Positions 14,611 through 23,166 are shown, numbered from the stretch's first letter. The stretch: DNA of 41,288 nucleotides from an uncultured Pelagibacteraceae bacterium (GCA_902544525.1 CACCCN010000001.1:1-41288), one strand, 5' to 3'. Program-made: numbers and translations. Notes: a model not told the origin generated them from the sequence alone.

Positions 14611-15066
14611 TCATTGCCCAAATGTTTTACCATACACATCTTGTATCTCCTCCGGCCAGACCTGGCGTATGTATGAGACAAGCTGCCAAGCCTCTTCACT
14701 AGAAAGATTTGAATTGCCAAGCATTTTTCCTTGATAATTAGAATCAAAGAAAGGAAATCCATATTTAATTACATTAAATAAATATTCTGGAGAATGATGC
14801 CATGTATGGGCTGAGCCGTTTAATGGAGGTGCCAAGCGATGGCCATCTTCATCAAGAGTATTTTGCCAACCAATTTGTCCTTGCAGATTTCCACCATGAC
14901 AAGACGCACAGTTGTTTTGATAAAGTGCTAATATTTTTGGCGAAATACTTGCATTAACAGTATCCAATCTATTTTGTGGCTGATCGTTCTGTATTAATAT
15001 AAATATAAGAAAAAATACAATAATAAAGAGTGTGAAGGTTAAATATAACAACTTACTTTTTACCAT
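14611..15066 (-). CDS. Membrane-anchored monohaem cytochrome c
   Basis: This 151-aa protein has an N-terminal membrane helix (about residues 7-26) acting as signal or anchor, then a c-type haem site CASCH (C53, C56, H57). M115 in GKMLGNSN is the probable sixth ligand. The helix after it, SSEEAWQLVSYIRQVWP, is typical of class I cytochromes. It would sit on the periplasmic face and move electrons to or from a partner that is not encoded next to it. The neighbours on both sides are unlinked enzymes, so the partner is unknown. The haem motif makes the family secure. Confidence 0.88.
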   Translation of the reverse strand: MVKSKLLYLTFTLFIIVFFLIFILIQNDQPQNRLDTVNASISPKILALYQNNCASCHGGNLQGQIGWQNTLDEDGHRLAPPLNGSAHTWHHSPEYLFNVIKYGFPFFDSNYQGKMLGNSNLSSEEAWQLVSYIRQVWPEEIQDVYGKTFGQ

Positions 15067-15130
15067 ATTACTAAATTAATTTGATGAAATTAAACTTCAA
15101 GACTAAATTTGTTTATTAATAATTTATTTG

Positions 15131-15204
15131 GCCCCTATCGCTTAATAGTAAAGCAGGTCATTGGTAATGATCAGCCGCTGGAGCGTAACCAGCTAGGGGC
15201 ACCA
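15131..15204 (+). tRNA. tRNA-like cloverleaf, anticodon GGT (Thr), with altered elbow loops
   Basis: All four stems close. The acceptor is GCCCCTA/TAGGGGC (15131-15137 with 15194-15200). The D stem is GCTT/AAGC (15140-15143 with 15151-15154). The anticodon stem is GGTCA/TGATC with one G-U pair (15156-15160 with 15168-15172). The T stem is GCTGG/CCAGC (15177-15181 with 15189-15193). Discriminator A and CCA are encoded at 15201-15204. U8, A14, A21, A26 and U33 are in place, and the anticodon loop TTGGTAA equals that of ordinary tRNA-Thr(GGU). G1-C72, C2-G71 and the anticodon fit known threonyl-tRNA synthetase identity elements. The T-loop AGCGTAA lacks T54, T55 and A58, and the D-loop AATAGTA lacks the GG pair (A18, G19 remain). 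It could be a specialised tRNA, a non-translating tRNA or a decayed copy. A weak all-AT hairpin follows at 15214-15231. Confidence 0.65.
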
Positions 15205-15228
15205 TAATATTAGTAATTTTCTTAAAAA

Positions 15229-15588
15229 TTAATTATTGCTTAATCTCTCTTTAATTAACTCAATTAAATGTTCTAGACTTTGACAACTATTTAACTCATC
15301 ACTATTTATTATTAATGAGTAATTATTATCTTTGCCAACAAAAATACACGGCAAAGATTCATTTTCATAAAAACCTAAATCACTTAACTGATCATCATAA
15401 ATAAAGCTTTTATTAAGGTTTAAGGATTTAAGGAATTTACTCCACTTACTATATTTGCCTAAATTTCCATAAGTAAGACTGCATAAGCTGCACTCATATG
15501 TTTTTGGTGATATAATTTTATGCGCCCAATCTAAAGCAGCTTGGGTTAAGCCACTTTTAGCATTATAAATAAAAATTAAATCTTTCAA
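15229..15588 (-). CDS. Conserved-looking small protein of unknown function downstream of mgsC
   Basis: I do not recognise this family. I chose the TTG at 15588, just after the mgsC stop, giving 119 aa that begin MKDLIFIYNAKSGL; an earlier TTG at 15639 would overlap mgsC by 44 bases and add residues encoded by the mgsC end. Neither start has a good ribosome site. The protein looks like one alpha/beta domain: an opening strand IFIYN, a helix ALDWAHKI, a Cys pair in CSLC, a Trp-rich helix, a strand PCIFVGK and a closing helix LEHLIELIKERL. That resembles the thioredoxin layout but is not proof. Its position suggests co-transcription with mgsABC. Confidence 0.6.
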   Translation of the reverse strand: MKDLIFIYNAKSGLTQAALDWAHKIISPKTYECSLCSLTYGNLGKYSKWSKFLKSLNLNKSFIYDDQLSDLGFYENESLPCIFVGKDNNYSLIINSDELNSCQSLEHLIELIKERLSNN

Positions 15589-15595
15589 TTGCTTA

Positions 15596-16924
15596 TTATT
15601 TGTCTCTCTTGGATCCTGGTATCCAATCGGTTCCTGCAAGTGGAACTTTAGCCATTGCTGCAGCTTCTAAAGTTAATGCTACTAAATCCTCTGGCTCAAG
15701 ATTGTGCAAATCATTCTTCCCACAAGCACGTGCGATAGTCTGTGCTTCTAGTGTCATTACTTTTAAAAAATTTGATAGTCTTTTACCAGCTTTTACTGGG
15801 TCTAATCTTTTCATTAGTTTTGGGTCTTGGGTAAAAATACCTGCGGGATCTTTACCCTCATGCCAATCATCATACGCACCGGCTGTGGTTCCTAATTTTT
15901 GATAATCCGACTCCCACTTTGGATCATTATCCCCTATTGCTACCATTGCTGCTGAACCAATAGAGACAGCATCAGCGCCTAAAGCAATTGCTTTTGCCGC
16001 ATCAGCACCATTTCTTATTCCACCTGAAATAATTAATTGAACTTCGCGATGCATATTAAGATCTTGTAATGCCTCTACTGCTGGTCTAATGCATGCTAAT
16101 GTTGGTTGGCCAACATTTTCTATAAACACTTCTTGAGTTGCTGCAGTACCACCCTGCATTCCATCAATAACAACAACATCTGCACCTGCTTTAATAGCAA
16201 GTGCCGTATCATAGTAAGGTCTAGCACCCGCAATTTTTATAAATATAGGGACCTGCCAATTAGTAATTTCTCTTAGCTCTAAAATTTTTATCTTTAAATC
16301 ATCAGGCCCTGTCCAATCTGGATGACGGCATGCTGATCTTTGATCAACTCCTTTTGGAAGTGTTCGCATCTCAGCTACTCTATCGTTGATTTTTTGTCCA
16401 AGAAGCATTCCTCCTCCTCCAGGTTTAGCTCCCTGGCCTATGACTACTTCTATAGCATCGGCTTTTCTCAAATCATTTGGGTTCATGCCATATCTTGACG
16501 GCAAGAGTTGATAGACTAAATGCTTTGACTGTCCTCTTTCTTCTGGGGTCATGCCTCCGTCACCAGTTGTGGTTGAAGTTCCAGCTAAACTTGCACCTCG
16601 ACCAAGGGCTTCTTTTGCAGGGGGCGATAAAGCCCCAAAACTCATTCCTGCTATGGTAACTGGAATATCAAGCTCTAGTGGTTTTTTAGCATACCTTGTT
16701 CCCAATGTTACTTTGGTATTACAAGTTTCTCTATAGCCTTCTAACGGGTACCTCGAAATTGATGCGCCAAGAAATAGTAAATCATCAAAATGAGGAAGTC
16801 TTCGCTTAGACCCTCCACCCCTAATATCATAAATTCCAGTTTCAGCTGCTCTTCGAATTTCTGAATTAGTATATTCATCAAAGGTACTGGGAATTCTCGG
16901 CTTTGTTTTATTTTTATCAGTCAT
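15596..16924 (-). CDS. mgsC: N-methylglutamate synthase FMN-binding subunit (GltB/GlxD-like)
   Basis: This 442-aa protein is the FMN/Fe-S glutamate-synthase barrel. It has DDLLFLGASISRYPLEGYRE, MSFGALSPPAKEALGRGASL, the loop GDGGMTPEER, GQGAKPGGGGMLLGQKI and the phosphate-binding stretch VVIDGMQGGTAA, followed by IISGGIRNGADAAKAIALGA. In N-methylglutamate synthase this subunit carries the reaction that makes N-methylglutamate from methylamine (supplied via gamma-glutamylmethylamide) and 2-oxoglutarate. Outside methylotrophs the same family is named glxD. The gene starts 2 bp after the mgsB stop and is the third of a tight mgsABC set. Assignment as methylamine-type rather than rhizobial Glx-type rests on the neighbouring gmaS. 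Confidence 0.85.
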   Translation of the reverse strand: MTDKNKTKPRIPSTFDEYTNSEIRRAAETGIYDIRGGGSKRRLPHFDDLLFLGASISRYPLEGYRETCNTKVTLGTRYAKKPLELDIPVTIAGMSFGALSPPAKEALGRGASLAGTSTTTGDGGMTPEERGQSKHLVYQLLPSRYGMNPNDLRKADAIEVVIGQGAKPGGGGMLLGQKINDRVAEMRTLPKGVDQRSACRHPDWTGPDDLKIKILELREITNWQVPIFIKIAGARPYYDTALAIKAGADVVVIDGMQGGTAATQEVFIENVGQPTLACIRPAVEALQDLNMHREVQLIISGGIRNGADAAKAIALGADAVSIGSAAMVAIGDNDPKWESDYQKLGTTAGAYDDWHEGKDPAGIFTQDPKLMKRLDPVKAGKRLSNFLKVMTLEAQTIARACGKNDLHNLEPEDLVALTLEAAAMAKVPLAGTDWIPGSKRDK

Positions 16925-16926
16925 AT

Positions 16927-17616
16927 TTAATATTCAGATACATTATCTATATTAAAGTTGTAAAGCTTTCTTTCCGATCCATATCTTTTAAATTGCTCAG
17001 GTTTAAATTTCGCAATTTTACTTTTTTTCAATAAGTCGGATACTTTTTTTAGATGTTTTGATTTCATTGGTTTTTCAATACAGTCAACACCAAGTGATTT
17101 AACTTTACCTTTAACATAAATTTCTGTTTCATATAAACTATCGCCAAGGGCATCTCCAGCATCACCACAAACTAGTAAAGTACCAGATTGTGCCATAAAA
17201 GCTGACATGTGACCAACAGAGCCTTTAACTACAATGTTTACACCTTTCATAGATATGCCACACCTTGAACTAGCATTGCCATCAATTATTAAAAGGCCGC
17301 CATGAGCAGTTGCTCCGGCGGATTGTGAGGCATTGCCTTTTACATGAACGGTTCCCGACATCATGTTTTCAGCAACACCTGTGCTGACATTTCCTTTTAT
17401 AATAATATTTGCATTTTGATTCATACCTGCACAGTAGTAGCCAACATGTCCATTTATTGTTACATTAATTTTATTAACCAAACCCACGCATAAAGCGTGA
17501 CAGCCCTCAGGATTCATTACTGTAAAATCCTTGTCGTTACTTTTTTTGTTTAAATTTTGAAGCGTGGCATTGACCTCTGATAATTTAGTTTTTTTAAGAT
17601 CTAGTTTCTTCATCAA
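16927..17616 (-). CDS. mgsB: N-methylglutamate synthase GXGXG-domain subunit (GlxC-like)
   Basis: This 229-aa protein is the GXGXG right-handed beta-helix equivalent to the C-terminal domain of large glutamate synthase. The repeated turns are visible as INGHVGYYCAG, IIKGNVSTGVAENM, VHVKGNASQSAGATAHGG, IDGNASSRCGISMKG and VKGSVGHMSAFMAQSG. Its role in MgsABC is structural, bridging the amidotransferase and FMN subunits. The ATG overlaps the mgsA stop (ATGA), so translation is coupled. The short Lys-rich C-terminal tail (residues about 190-229) is a feature I do not know from the family. Confidence 0.85.
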   Translation of the reverse strand: MMKKLDLKKTKLSEVNATLQNLNKKSNDKDFTVMNPEGCHALCVGLVNKINVTINGHVGYYCAGMNQNANIIIKGNVSTGVAENMMSGTVHVKGNASQSAGATAHGGLLIIDGNASSRCGISMKGVNIVVKGSVGHMSAFMAQSGTLLVCGDAGDALGDSLYETEIYVKGKVKSLGVDCIEKPMKSKHLKKVSDLLKKSKIAKFKPEQFKRYGSERKLYNFNIDNVSEY

Positions 17617-18497
17617 TTACCCCATGAATAAACAATGCCAGGTTCTGGCTCAAAAATATTAGCCTCATTAACACCTGGTAAGTGAGCCATTGCTTGAAAT
17701 TCTGAGGCAATTGCAACATAATCTTTTGTTTCAGCAATTACAGCTGGCTTACAGGCAATCTCATCTCTGAGCAACGCAAAGCCTTTTTTAGTACCAGCAA
17801 TAAATGTGTAAAAACCATCTAAATTTTTTAAACTTTCTTTAAGGGTACTCTCTAAATCTTGACCAGAAGAAATTTGACTTGATATATAACCTGCCGCTAC
17901 TTCAGTATCATTTTCTGAACTAAAAATTTCTCCTTTTTTGACCAGAACCCGTCTAATATTATTATGATTTGATAAAGAGCCATTGTGGACTAAGCATTCA
18001 TCTTCTGCTGTTGAATAAGGGTGTGAACCCTCGGTTGTAATAGCACTTTCTGTTGCCATTCTTGTGTGGCCAATGCCGTGAGAACCTGAAAAGGAAGATA
18101 AGCTAAAGTTCTTAACTATATCACTTGGCCTTCCTGTTTGCTTGAAGATGTTTATACATTTTCCATATCCAACCAGTGATACCTCACCTAGTTTTTCTTT
18201 TAAAAATTTTAGTACTTTTTTTGGTTTATCGATTGTTTCCAATACAACGTGATCTGAAAATTTCTTTACTTTGACCTTTTTTAAATCTTTGCTTAATCTT
18301 TTTTTAAATTCAGCATCAGTCAACTTATTAAGACAGATTGAATACTTATATTTACTCTTCTCTTCTTTCGTATAAATAGCAAAACCAGCACTATCTGGTC
18401 CTCTATTTTCCATACTATCAAGCATACCTGATAAGAAGATTCCTAGAGATTTTTCATATTTTTTTGTTTTTAAATAAAGACCAACAATTCCACACAT
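17613..18497 (-). CDS. mgsA: N-methylglutamate synthase glutamine-amidotransferase subunit (GlxB-like)
   Basis: This 294-aa class II glutamine amidotransferase has its nucleophile Cys2 (MCGIVG). Further motifs are NRGPDSAGFAIY, HTRMATESAITTEGSHPY, CLVHNGSLSNHNN and FSSENDTEVAAGYI, the standard set for the Ntn fold. It would hydrolyse the amide of gamma-glutamylmethylamide and pass methylamine to the FMN subunit. It is the first gene of mgsABC and is divergent from gmaS across 153 bp. A Lys-rich insertion near residues 58-120 is longer than in compact amidotransferases. Confidence 0.85.
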   Translation of the reverse strand: MCGIVGLYLKTKKYEKSLGIFLSGMLDSMENRGPDSAGFAIYTKEEKSKYKYSICLNKLTDAEFKKRLSKDLKKVKVKKFSDHVVLETIDKPKKVLKFLKEKLGEVSLVGYGKCINIFKQTGRPSDIVKNFSLSSFSGSHGIGHTRMATESAITTEGSHPYSTAEDECLVHNGSLSNHNNIRRVLVKKGEIFSSENDTEVAAGYISSQISSGQDLESTLKESLKNLDGFYTFIAGTKKGFALLRDEIACKPAVIAETKDYVAIASEFQAMAHLPGVNEANIFEPEPGIVYSWGN

Positions 18498-18596
18498 TAT
18501 TTTTAAGATTTGAGATAATTGATATAAAAATTATTACTAAAAAATGTTAACTGAAATTAATGTCAACGTCTAGTCAAAGTAAATTCATTATACCAG

Positions 18597-18611
18597 TAGA
18601 TAAATTATCTA
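18597..18611 (+). promoter_or_regulatory. 15-bp perfect odd palindrome before gmaS
   Basis: TAGATAA (18597-18603) and TTATCTA (18605-18611) flank a single A. The loop is too short for a hairpin, so a protein-binding site is more likely. It is 39 bp before the gmaS ATG and lies in the divergent gap shared with mgsA, so one bound regulator could affect both directions. Confidence 0.4.
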
Positions 18612-18650
18612 TTGTTTTTTTTTAATAGTGGAAGCATAATCATTGCTATT

Positions 18651-19970
18651 ATGACAGTTAATTTAGCAAAGATTGCCTCCCAAAAAAAAATTAAATATTT
18701 TTTAATAAGTTTTGTAGATTTATTTGGTGTTTTAAGAGCCAAACTTGTCCCTGCACAAGCAATCAATGAAATGGCAAAAAATGGAGCTGGTTTTGGAGGT
18801 TTTGCTACTTATCTAGATATGTCGCCTGCAGATTCTGATATGCTGGCAATCCCTGATCCTGCTAGCTTAATTCAATTACCCTGGCAACCAGAAATAGGCT
18901 GGCTTGCAAGTGACTGTTATATGGATGGAAAAATTGTTGAACAAGCCCCACGTGTAATACTCAAAAGACAAATCGATAAATTAGCTGAAAAAAATATGGT
19001 AATGCAATCTGGTGTTGAATGTGAATTCTTTTTATTGAATGAAGATGGAACGGAAATTAGCGATGCAAGAGATGTTGCTGCTAAACCGTGTTATGACCAG
19101 TCAATGTTAATGAGAAGATACGATTTGATAAAAGAAATTTGTGACTCAATGATTAAACTTGGTTGGAAACCGTATCAAAATGATCATGAGGATGCTAATG
19201 GACAATTTGAAATGAACTGGAACTATTCAGATTGTCTTACTACAGCTGATCGTCATGTTTTTTTTAAGTTTATGGTAAAATCAATTGCTGAGAAACATGG
19301 TTTCAGAGCAAGCTTTATGGCAAAACCATTTCCTAACCTTACCGGTAATGGTTGTCATGCTCATGTCTCAGTTTGGGATAAGAAGAAAAAGAAAAATTTA
19401 TTCGAAGATACTGACGATGAGATGGGATTATCTAAATTAGGTTACTCTTTTATTGGTGGATTAATGAAATCAGCTGACTGTTTTTCAGCTTTATTTAATC
19501 CATCAGTAAATAGTTACAGTAGAATTGGTGCATCTAATACAATTTCTGGAGCAACCTGGTCGCCTAGCACTGTTACTTATACAGGAAATAACCGAACCCA
19601 TATGGTTAGAATTCCTGATACTGGAAGGTTTGAAGTACGCCATGCGGATGGTTGCGCAAACCCGTATTTACTGCAAGCAGGATTACTTGCGCTTGGCCTT
19701 GATGGTATAAATAACAATCGTAAGCCTGGAAAAAGACTAGATATAAATATGTATACTGAGAGCCATAAGGCAAAACGAGTAAAAAAATTGCCTACTGACT
19801 TAGAAAGTGCAATTAAGCTTTTTCAAAATAGTGATGTTGTAAAAAAAGCATTCTCTTCAAAAGTAGTTTCAAATTATGTGAAACTAAAAAAAAGAGAGTT
19901 AAAAGAATTTTCGAAACAGCCTGAAATTCACGCCTATGACTGGCAAAGAAACAACGCAATAGATTGCTAA
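18651..19970 (+). CDS. gmaS: Gamma-glutamylmethylamide synthetase (GlnT/type III glutamine-synthetase-like)
   Basis: The protein has 439 aa from the ATG at 18651; a TTG 39 bases upstream keeps the frame open but adds a poly-Phe start. Glutamine-synthetase-fold motifs are present: VDLFGVLRAK near residue 25, ECEFFLLNEDG, ANGQFEMNW, NGCHAHVSVWD (ATP/ammonia region), NSYSRIGASNT, NNRTHMVRIP and RFEVRHADGCANPYL. GmaS joins methylamine to glutamate with ATP, the first step of the N-methylglutamate pathway. The close relative GlnT uses ammonia; the choice of GmaS comes from the divergent mgsABC genes. It converges with an alcohol dehydrogenase gene after 7 bases. Confidence 0.8.
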   Translation: MTVNLAKIASQKKIKYFLISFVDLFGVLRAKLVPAQAINEMAKNGAGFGGFATYLDMSPADSDMLAIPDPASLIQLPWQPEIGWLASDCYMDGKIVEQAPRVILKRQIDKLAEKNMVMQSGVECEFFLLNEDGTEISDARDVAAKPCYDQSMLMRRYDLIKEICDSMIKLGWKPYQNDHEDANGQFEMNWNYSDCLTTADRHVFFKFMVKSIAEKHGFRASFMAKPFPNLTGNGCHAHVSVWDKKKKKNLFEDTDDEMGLSKLGYSFIGGLMKSADCFSALFNPSVNSYSRIGASNTISGATWSPSTVTYTGNNRTHMVRIPDTGRFEVRHADGCANPYLLQAGLLALGLDGINNNRKPGKRLDINMYTESHKAKRVKKLPTDLESAIKLFQNSDVVKKAFSSKVVSNYVKLKKRELKEFSKQPEIHAYDWQRNNAIDC

Positions 19971-19977
19971 GTATTTT

Positions 19978-21141
19978 TTAGAGCTTACCCTCATAAGCAT
20001 TAATATAAAGTTGTTTCATGTCACTCACATTCATGTTTATAGGATTAGTCGGAGTAGATGGATCAACAAGTGCCATTTCAGCTAAACTTTCAAAATCAAA
20101 ATCAACTTTTAACTCTGCTAAGGTATGAGGAATTGCAAGCTCCTGCCTCAGTTTTATGATCCAATCTATAAAACCATCAAAAGTTGTATTTTTTAATTCA
20201 AGATAATTACTAAGTAATTTTAATTTTGACTCTATTGCTGGCTGATTAAACTTTAATACGTATGGCATAAAGATGGCATTGGTTAAACCATGATGAATAT
20301 CGTGCACTGCATTAATAGGGTGGCTTAATGAGTGAATTGCACCTAGACCTTTTTGAAAAGCAGTAGATCCCATAGGAGAACTAACAAGCATTTTAGCTCT
20401 CGCTGCTATGTTTTGGGGTTCTTTAAAGGCTACAACTAAATTATTTTTTATATTTCTTATACCCTCAACCGCAATACCGTGAGCCATTGGGTGATATACA
20501 GGTGAACAAAAAGCTTCAATGCAATGAGCCAAGGCATCCATTCCAGTGGCTGCAGTCAAATGCGCAGGAAGGGAAATAGTAAGATTCGGATCAAGTATGA
20601 CGAGATCAGGTAAAATTGAAGGATGAAAAATTATTTTTTTCGAACTTGTTTCTTCATCAATAATAAGTGATGCGCGGCCAGTTTCAGAACCTGTCCCCGC
20701 GGTTGTTGGAATAGCTAGCACTTTAGGCATATTTTCTAAGTTAGCATACGTCCAATTATCACCAATATCCTCGAAAAACCATATACTTTCTTTTTGCTTT
20801 GACATAAATGCAATTGCCTTACCAGCATCTAATGCGCTTCCCCCACCAATGGCAATTACCCCATCATTTAAATCACTGTTGAAAACTTTAACCCCATCAC
20901 TAACATTTTGACCTGTAGGATTGCCTTTTAAATTTGTAAATATAGAAAATTGAATAGATGCATCACTAAGGTTTCTCATTATTTTTTTAAAAGACTCATT
21001 TTTAGAAAACTGTGGGTCCGTTACTACTAGTGGTTTGGTGATATTAAGATTTTTTAATGCGGAAGCTATTTCCAAAGAACGATTCAATCCAAACCAAATT
21101 GGAGTTGGATAGTTCCAGTTAATATTTTTAATTTCAGACAT
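19978..21141 (-). CDS. Iron-type (group III) alcohol dehydrogenase
   Basis: This 387-aa protein has the NAD-binding GGGSALDAGKAIAFM near residues 97-111 and IPTTAGTGSETGRAS near 140-154. The metal-binding region spans ATGMDALAHCIEAF and HSLSHPINAVHDIHHG, containing the Asp and three His ligands of the family. It would interconvert an alcohol or hydroxy acid and an aldehyde or keto acid; members include 4-hydroxybutyrate, lactaldehyde and 1,3-propanediol dehydrogenases, and sequence alone does not choose. It is transcribed towards gmaS. A link to methylamine or polyamine metabolism is only positional. Confidence 0.88.
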   Translation of the reverse strand: MSEIKNINWNYPTPIWFGLNRSLEIASALKNLNITKPLVVTDPQFSKNESFKKIMRNLSDASIQFSIFTNLKGNPTGQNVSDGVKVFNSDLNDGVIAIGGGSALDAGKAIAFMSKQKESIWFFEDIGDNWTYANLENMPKVLAIPTTAGTGSETGRASLIIDEETSSKKIIFHPSILPDLVILDPNLTISLPAHLTAATGMDALAHCIEAFCSPVYHPMAHGIAVEGIRNIKNNLVVAFKEPQNIAARAKMLVSSPMGSTAFQKGLGAIHSLSHPINAVHDIHHGLTNAIFMPYVLKFNQPAIESKLKLLSNYLELKNTTFDGFIDWIIKLRQELAIPHTLAELKVDFDFESLAEMALVDPSTPTNPINMNVSDMKQLYINAYEGKL

Positions 21142-21196
21142 AGTTTTTCGTATAAATTAACTTTTATAAAGTCAGGCTCAATTATTTATAATACAA

Positions 21197-21451
21197 TTAT
21201 CTTTTTTTTTCTAAACATCTAAAGTCAGTCTCTAATTTCTTACCATCAAAATTGATATGACATATGTTTAATTGATGACGTTGACACCATATTTGTAATC
21301 CACGTTCCGTGAAACCAACATCAATTTTTGAATATTCTTGCAAAGATTTGCTATCAGTTTGTCCAGATAAAAATTCGTGGGAGCATTTTACACAAACAAT
21401 CGGTTCCTTAATTTTATTTAATAGGTAATCTAATTTAGCAATATCGGCCAT
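21197..21451 (-). CDS. Small Cys/His-rich protein, possibly zinc-binding
   Basis: The protein has 84 aa and its function is unknown. It has CVKC (residues about 20-23) followed by H, then GFTERGLQIWCQRHQLNICHINFDG with further Cys and His, enough for one zinc site. A similar GFTERGLQIWCxRH string occurs, as I recall, in other small hypothetical proteins, so it is probably a real gene rather than a chance frame. It starts 6 bases after the acyltransferase stop in the same operon direction. Confidence 0.6.
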   Translation of the reverse strand: MADIAKLDYLLNKIKEPIVCVKCSHEFLSGQTDSKSLQEYSKIDVGFTERGLQIWCQRHQLNICHINFDGKKLETDFRCLEKKR

Positions 21452-21457
21452 TTATTT

Positions 21458-22273
21458 TTATCCTTTTACTGAAAGAGACATTGTTATATCTCTTAACATT
21501 AAGGTAATTTGCTTTTTGTCATCAATTAATTTTAATTTTTTATTTAAGATCACTTCGCCACAAAATATATTGATCGTCTTACCAATTTTACGCCTCGTTT
21601 CATGCAGATAAGACGAGTACTTAAGTGTTTGACTTTTTAATTTAGATGCAAATAAATGAAATAAAATTCCATTTTTTCCATCAAAATATATTGGTAATAC
21701 ATTTGCGTCAGTTTTTAAAACTAAAGATCCTAGTAAATGTCCCCATTCTGAATCAATTGCAGGAGTATTCAATTTTTTAGCTACAGCAACACTACCGGCG
21801 GGAAATAAAATGACGACACCTCCTTCATTGAGAAACTTCACTGCATCTCTGCCAGTTTTAATATTGTTTTTTAATGCCTGTTTTGTTGATGAAAAATCTA
21901 CTGGTAATATAAACTGTTTAGACGCTTCAGTGAATCGTAGCACTTCATGCGTAATAATTTTAAAATCAGATCTAATTTCAGATACAAGCGAAGCAATAAT
22001 AATTCCATCTATAATTCCAAAGGGATGGTTTGCAATAATGATTAAAGGGCCTTTTTTTGGAATATTTAATTTAATTTTAGATTTAACATCAACTTTCAAC
22101 TTTAGAAGATTTTTTACATCTGTCCAAAACAGGTGTGGCTTAGAATCATCCTCATTATACTGTTGGTATAACTTTTCTAATTTTTTTCTACCACTTATTT
22201 TTTCAATACTATTAATAATAAATTGCTTAGGCTTAGATAACTCATTTGATGAGTATGAAAATTTTTTCTTCAT
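21458..22273 (-). CDS. Lysophospholipid-type acyltransferase (PlsC superfamily)
   Basis: I chose the ATG at 22273 (MKKKFSYSS, 271 aa); a GTG seven codons upstream (22294) is also possible. The catalytic box is NHPFGIIDG, a His and Asp with five residues between, as in the OlsB/hemolysin-like branch rather than plain PlsC (four residues). The second block RDAVKFLNEGGVVILFPAGSVA is the acyl-acceptor motif, with NVLPIYFDGKNG after it. It would move an acyl chain to a lipid at the inner membrane, perhaps making ornithine-lipid-like or lyso-lipid products; this is inference. It lies downstream of the transporter genes. Confidence 0.8.
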   Translation of the reverse strand: MKKKFSYSSNELSKPKQFIINSIEKISGRKKLEKLYQQYNEDDSKPHLFWTDVKNLLKLKVDVKSKIKLNIPKKGPLIIIANHPFGIIDGIIIASLVSEIRSDFKIITHEVLRFTEASKQFILPVDFSSTKQALKNNIKTGRDAVKFLNEGGVVILFPAGSVAVAKKLNTPAIDSEWGHLLGSLVLKTDANVLPIYFDGKNGILFHLFASKLKSQTLKYSSYLHETRRKIGKTINIFCGEVILNKKLKLIDDKKQITLMLRDITMSLSVKG

Positions 22274-22300
22274 ATTGGGATTAGATTTTAACACAAGAAA

Positions 22301-23164
22301 TTATTGTGGCGTAATACCTCTAATACGCTCTGAGCGACGTCTTAGTAATTCTGTTGCGACTAAGATTAAAGTGGACATCACAATTAAACATGTTGCGACC
22401 GCCATAATAGTTGGGCTTAACTGCTCTCTTAAACCCGTCCACATTTGTAGTGGAATTGTTGTAAGAGATCTCTCCCCGCCAGCGACAAATAAAATTACTA
22501 CAATTTCATCAAAAGAAGTAACAAATGCAAAAAGTGCACCTGAAATAATACCAGGTAATATTAGTGGTAATGTAATCTTAAAGAACGTGTTGGTGGGTGT
22601 ACTACCTAAGCTTGATGCGGCACGTGTGATGCTATCATCAAATCCACTCAACGTTGCAGTTACTGTAATTACGACAAATGGAGTTCCTAAAATTATATGA
22701 GCCATTACTACTCCAGGAAATGAAGCAGCTAATCCAATCTTAGCAAGGCCAAAAAATATTGCTGAACCAGAAATAATCAAAGGAATAATCATCGGTGAAA
22801 TTAAAACACTCATAATTAGAGATTTATAAGGCATGTATCTACTACTAAGGCCCAGCGCTGCAATCGTACCTAGTGTTGTAGCACCAATGGTGGCAAAGAA
22901 AGCAATATAAAAACTATTTCTTACTGCTATGCCCCAAGGATTTTTGGTGCCGTAAACCATATCTTCATACCATCGAAGTGAGAAGGCTTCTGGATCCAAT
23001 GCCAACATTCCATCTGAAAAGTGAATGTATTGTTCAGCGTTAAAAGAGAGTGGTAAAATAACAAAAAGTGGTGCAATTAAAAATACGAATACAGATGTGC
23101 ATATTATAAGGTAAGTATAGTGCCAAATACGATAACGTGTTTCTGTATATTTAGGTAAAGCCAT
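22301..23164 (-). CDS. potC: ABC transporter permease, PotC-like
   Basis: This 287-aa protein has about six membrane helices and the ABC permease coupling loop ITRAASSLGSTPTNTFFKITLPLILPGI, typical of the PotC/spermidine-type family. It pairs with the PotB-like protein to form the channel. Its ATG follows the potB-like stop by 2 bases. Symbol is by family likeness; substrate is not established. Confidence 0.85.
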   Translation of the reverse strand: MALPKYTETRYRIWHYTYLIICTSVFVFLIAPLFVILPLSFNAEQYIHFSDGMLALDPEAFSLRWYEDMVYGTKNPWGIAVRNSFYIAFFATIGATTLGTIAALGLSSRYMPYKSLIMSVLISPMIIPLIISGSAIFFGLAKIGLAASFPGVVMAHIILGTPFVVITVTATLSGFDDSITRAASSLGSTPTNTFFKITLPLILPGIISGALFAFVTSFDEIVVILFVAGGERSLTTIPLQMWTGLREQLSPTIMAVATCLIVMSTLILVATELLRRRSERIRGITPQ

Positions 23165-23166
23165 CT

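Noticed and set aside
15131-15204. A tRNA on the minus strand at the same place
   Set aside because: Read that way there is no 2-base gap after the acceptor stem, no valid D arm and no 3' CCA; only the plus strand gives a full cloverleaf.
15214-15231. Rho-independent terminator after the tRNA-like gene
   Set aside because: The 7-bp stem is all A-T and no T-run follows; it was mentioned but not annotated.
15589-15639. Longer start (TTG 15639) for the small protein after mgsC
   Set aside because: The extra residues are encoded by the mgsC end in another frame and there is no better ribosome site; the later TTG is preferred.
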